Below, piece after piece: positions 19,743 to 20,991 of a DNA stretch of 20,991 nucleotides. Every line of letters begins with the position of its first letter. The first letter of the stretch is position 1. The notes below the pieces were generated by a model. The model had not been told where the DNA came from. It made no database searches and saw nothing but the letters and a program-made list of their open reading frames with translations. The position numbers and the translations under genes are program-made. Source of the DNA: Actinomycetes bacterium (GTDB taxonomy: Bacteria > Actinomycetota > Actinomycetes > Mycobacteriales > Micromonosporaceae); contig JAJYSW010000024.1 of the NCBI GenBank assembly GCA_021793335.1, positions 1 through 20,991 of the forward strand, in the 5' to 3' direction.

Positions 19743-20991
19743 GCGCACCCCACTTCGTCGAGGCCGTCCGGGCACGCTGGGACCGCACGCCCCTGCGGGT
19801 CAGACTGACCGCAGCGCTGCTGGTCCTGGTCGCGGGATCACTGATCCTCATCAGCGTCTCCACGATCCTGGCCCTGCACTCCTACTTCCTCGGCACAGTG
19901 GACGACGAGCTCGAAGATCAGCTCCTCAAAGGGAATCCCGCCTCCTTCATCGGTGTGACCGCCGAGGCGGCCCCCGACAACGGCGTGCGACCCAACCAGT
20001 ACATCTTCAGTTCGATGTACGACAACGGGAACCGCTTCGACGTGCCCGCCCACCGCACGGACACGCCGGTGTTCAGCCTCGAACAGCTTCAGCGGGCGCG
20101 CGGCGAGGCGTTCACCGCGCTCGCCGCCGACGGCACCACCCGCTGGCGTGTCCTCGGCCTCCCGGGAACCGACGTGGGCACCGAGAACGCCGATTACGAC
20201 CCCGAATCCGAGACCGGCGACCGGGCCGCCTACTACGTGCTGTCATACCGGCTCGCCCATTTCGACAAGACCGTCGCGGGCCTGGTGTGGGTCGACATCT
20301 TCATCGGTGCGGGCGTCCTCGCCGGGCTCGCCGCGCTCGGCGTCGGGCTGGTGCGGGCCAGTCTCTCGCCGCTGCGCCAGATCGAGAACACCGCCGCCAT
20401 GATCGCCGGCGGCAACTACGACAGGCGTGTGCCCGATCACGATCCGGCCACCGAGGTGGGCCGCGTCGGCTACGCCATCAACACGATGCTCGGCAAGATC
20501 GAGAGCTCGATCCGCGCCAGGAAGATCTCCGAAGAGCGCGCCCACGACTCCGAGCGGCGCATGCGGGAGTTCATCGCCGACGCCTCCCACGAGCTGCGCA
20601 CGCCGCTGACCAGCGTCCGCGGATACTCCGAGCTGGTCCGGACCAATCCGGGCATGCCCGAGGACGACCGGCAGTACTACATCGGGCAGATCGAGGAGGC
20701 CGCCAAGCGGATGGGGCTGCTCGTCGGCGACCTGCTCCACCTCGCCCGGCTCGACCAGGAACGGCCCGTCGAATCCGAGCCGGTCGACCTGGCCGTCCTC
20801 GGGAACGAGACCGTCGCGGCCCACGCCGTCGTCGCCGAGGACCACGAGTTCGAGTTCACTTCGGTGCCGGACTCCTCGACGGTGGTGATCGCCGACCGCG
20901 CCCGGATGCGCCAGGTCCTCGACAACCTGCTCTCCAACGCCGTCCGGCACACCCCGCCGGGGACCCGCATCACCGTCGAGGTGCTCTGCGA
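19739..20991 (+). CDS. Membrane sensor histidine kinase, cognate of the PhoP-like regulator (3' end outside window)
   Basis: The GTG start overlaps the regulator's stop as GTGA, indicating coupled translation of a two-component pair. The 417 visible residues contain a first transmembrane helix (about 22-45, LTAALLVLVAGSLILISVS), an extracytoplasmic sensor region of about 130 residues, a second helix (about 180-205) and a HAMP linker (SPLRQIENTAAMIAGGNYDRRV). The HisKA dimerisation domain has the H-box FIADASHELRTPLTSVRGY with His284. The start of the HATPase domain has the N-box QVLDNLLSNAVRHTPPGT (near 392-409). The frame stays open to the last base, so the remaining ATP-binding G-boxes lie beyond the window. 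The signal is unknown; the sensor region is rich in acidic and aromatic residues without a recognised domain. Confidence 0.93.
   Translation, partial: MSAPHFVEAVRARWDRTPLRVRLTAALLVLVAGSLILISVSTILALHSYFLGTVDDELEDQLLKGNPASFIGVTAEAAPDNGVRPNQYIFSSMYDNGNRFDVPAHRTDTPVFSLEQLQRARGEAFTALAADGTTRWRVLGLPGTDVGTENADYDPESETGDRAAYYVLSYRLAHFDKTVAGLVWVDIFIGAGVLAGLAALGVGLVRASLSPLRQIENTAAMIAGGNYDRRVPDHDPATEVGRVGYAINTMLGKIESSIRARKISEERAHDSERRMREFIADASHELRTPLTSVRGYSELVRTNPGMPEDDRQYYIGQIEEAAKRMGLLVGDLLHLARLDQERPVESEPVDLAVLGNETVAAHAVVAEDHEFEFTSVPDSSTVVIADRARMRQVLDNLLSNAVRHTPPGTRITVEVLC

Overview
The window is a stretch of high-GC chromosome with strong third-position G/C bias, from an actinobacterium (Actinomycetota). 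The evidence is a WhiB1-type iron-sulfur regulator with the family's four cysteines, a PdtaS-type histidine kinase, a fused 2-oxoglutarate dehydrogenase/decarboxylase of the Kgd type, a nickel superoxide dismutase, a UsfX-like anti-sigma factor and a PhoP-like two-component pair. The neighbourhood would fit Glycomycetales or Micromonosporales, but the genus cannot be fixed from sequence reading alone. No tRNA, rRNA, CRISPR array, transposase or phage gene was seen, and the region reads as stable chromosome rather than a mobile island.

Layout, left to right. (1) The 3' part of pdtaS (2-901) is followed by about 470 bp without a gene. (2) An assimilatory sulfur operon on the + strand begins with a 29-codon leader peptide holding two Cys codons (1370-1459). 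It continues with ferredoxin-sulfite reductase sirA (1519-3180), a 4-Cys zinc-ribbon protein (3177-3452), APS reductase cysH (3458-4165) and a sirohydrochlorin chelatase (4158-4877) that would supply the siroheme route. (3) A small four-helix membrane protein (4913-5356, -) and a lipid kinase (5389-6345, +) diverge from a 32-bp gap in which both could be transcribed without leaders. (4) A 778-bp mostly non-coding region with a TTGACA box, a CRP-like palindrome and a weak small-ORF candidate leads to whiB1 (7124-7387). (5) On the - strand come an orphan UsfX/RsbW-like anti-sigma factor (7563-8015) and sodN (8278-8685), then on the + strand a quinone-oxidoreductase-like MDR enzyme (8877-9839) and a small secreted or anchored SH3-like protein (10006-10500). 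(6) A carbohydrate ABC importer operon on the - strand (lipoprotein 12426-13751, permeases 11455-12402 and 10562-11452) has a LacI-type operator in its promoter and no ATPase gene. (7) kgd (13988-17761, -) and a STAS anti-anti-sigma factor (18038-18397, -) follow. (8) A PhoP-like response regulator (19026-19742) overlaps its sensor kinase (19739 to the window end).

Together the genes cover sulfur assimilation with probable cysteine-responsive control, redox and stress sensing (WhiB1, NiSOD, anti-sigma and anti-anti-sigma factors, SigF-like promoter sequences), central carbon metabolism and sugar uptake. Most genes are familiar families. The less ordinary items are regulatory: the Cys leader peptide, the back-to-back leaderless promoters, the palindrome and possible micro-gene before whiB1, SigF-like promoters before sodN and the STAS gene, and an anti-sigma factor without a neighbouring sigma gene.
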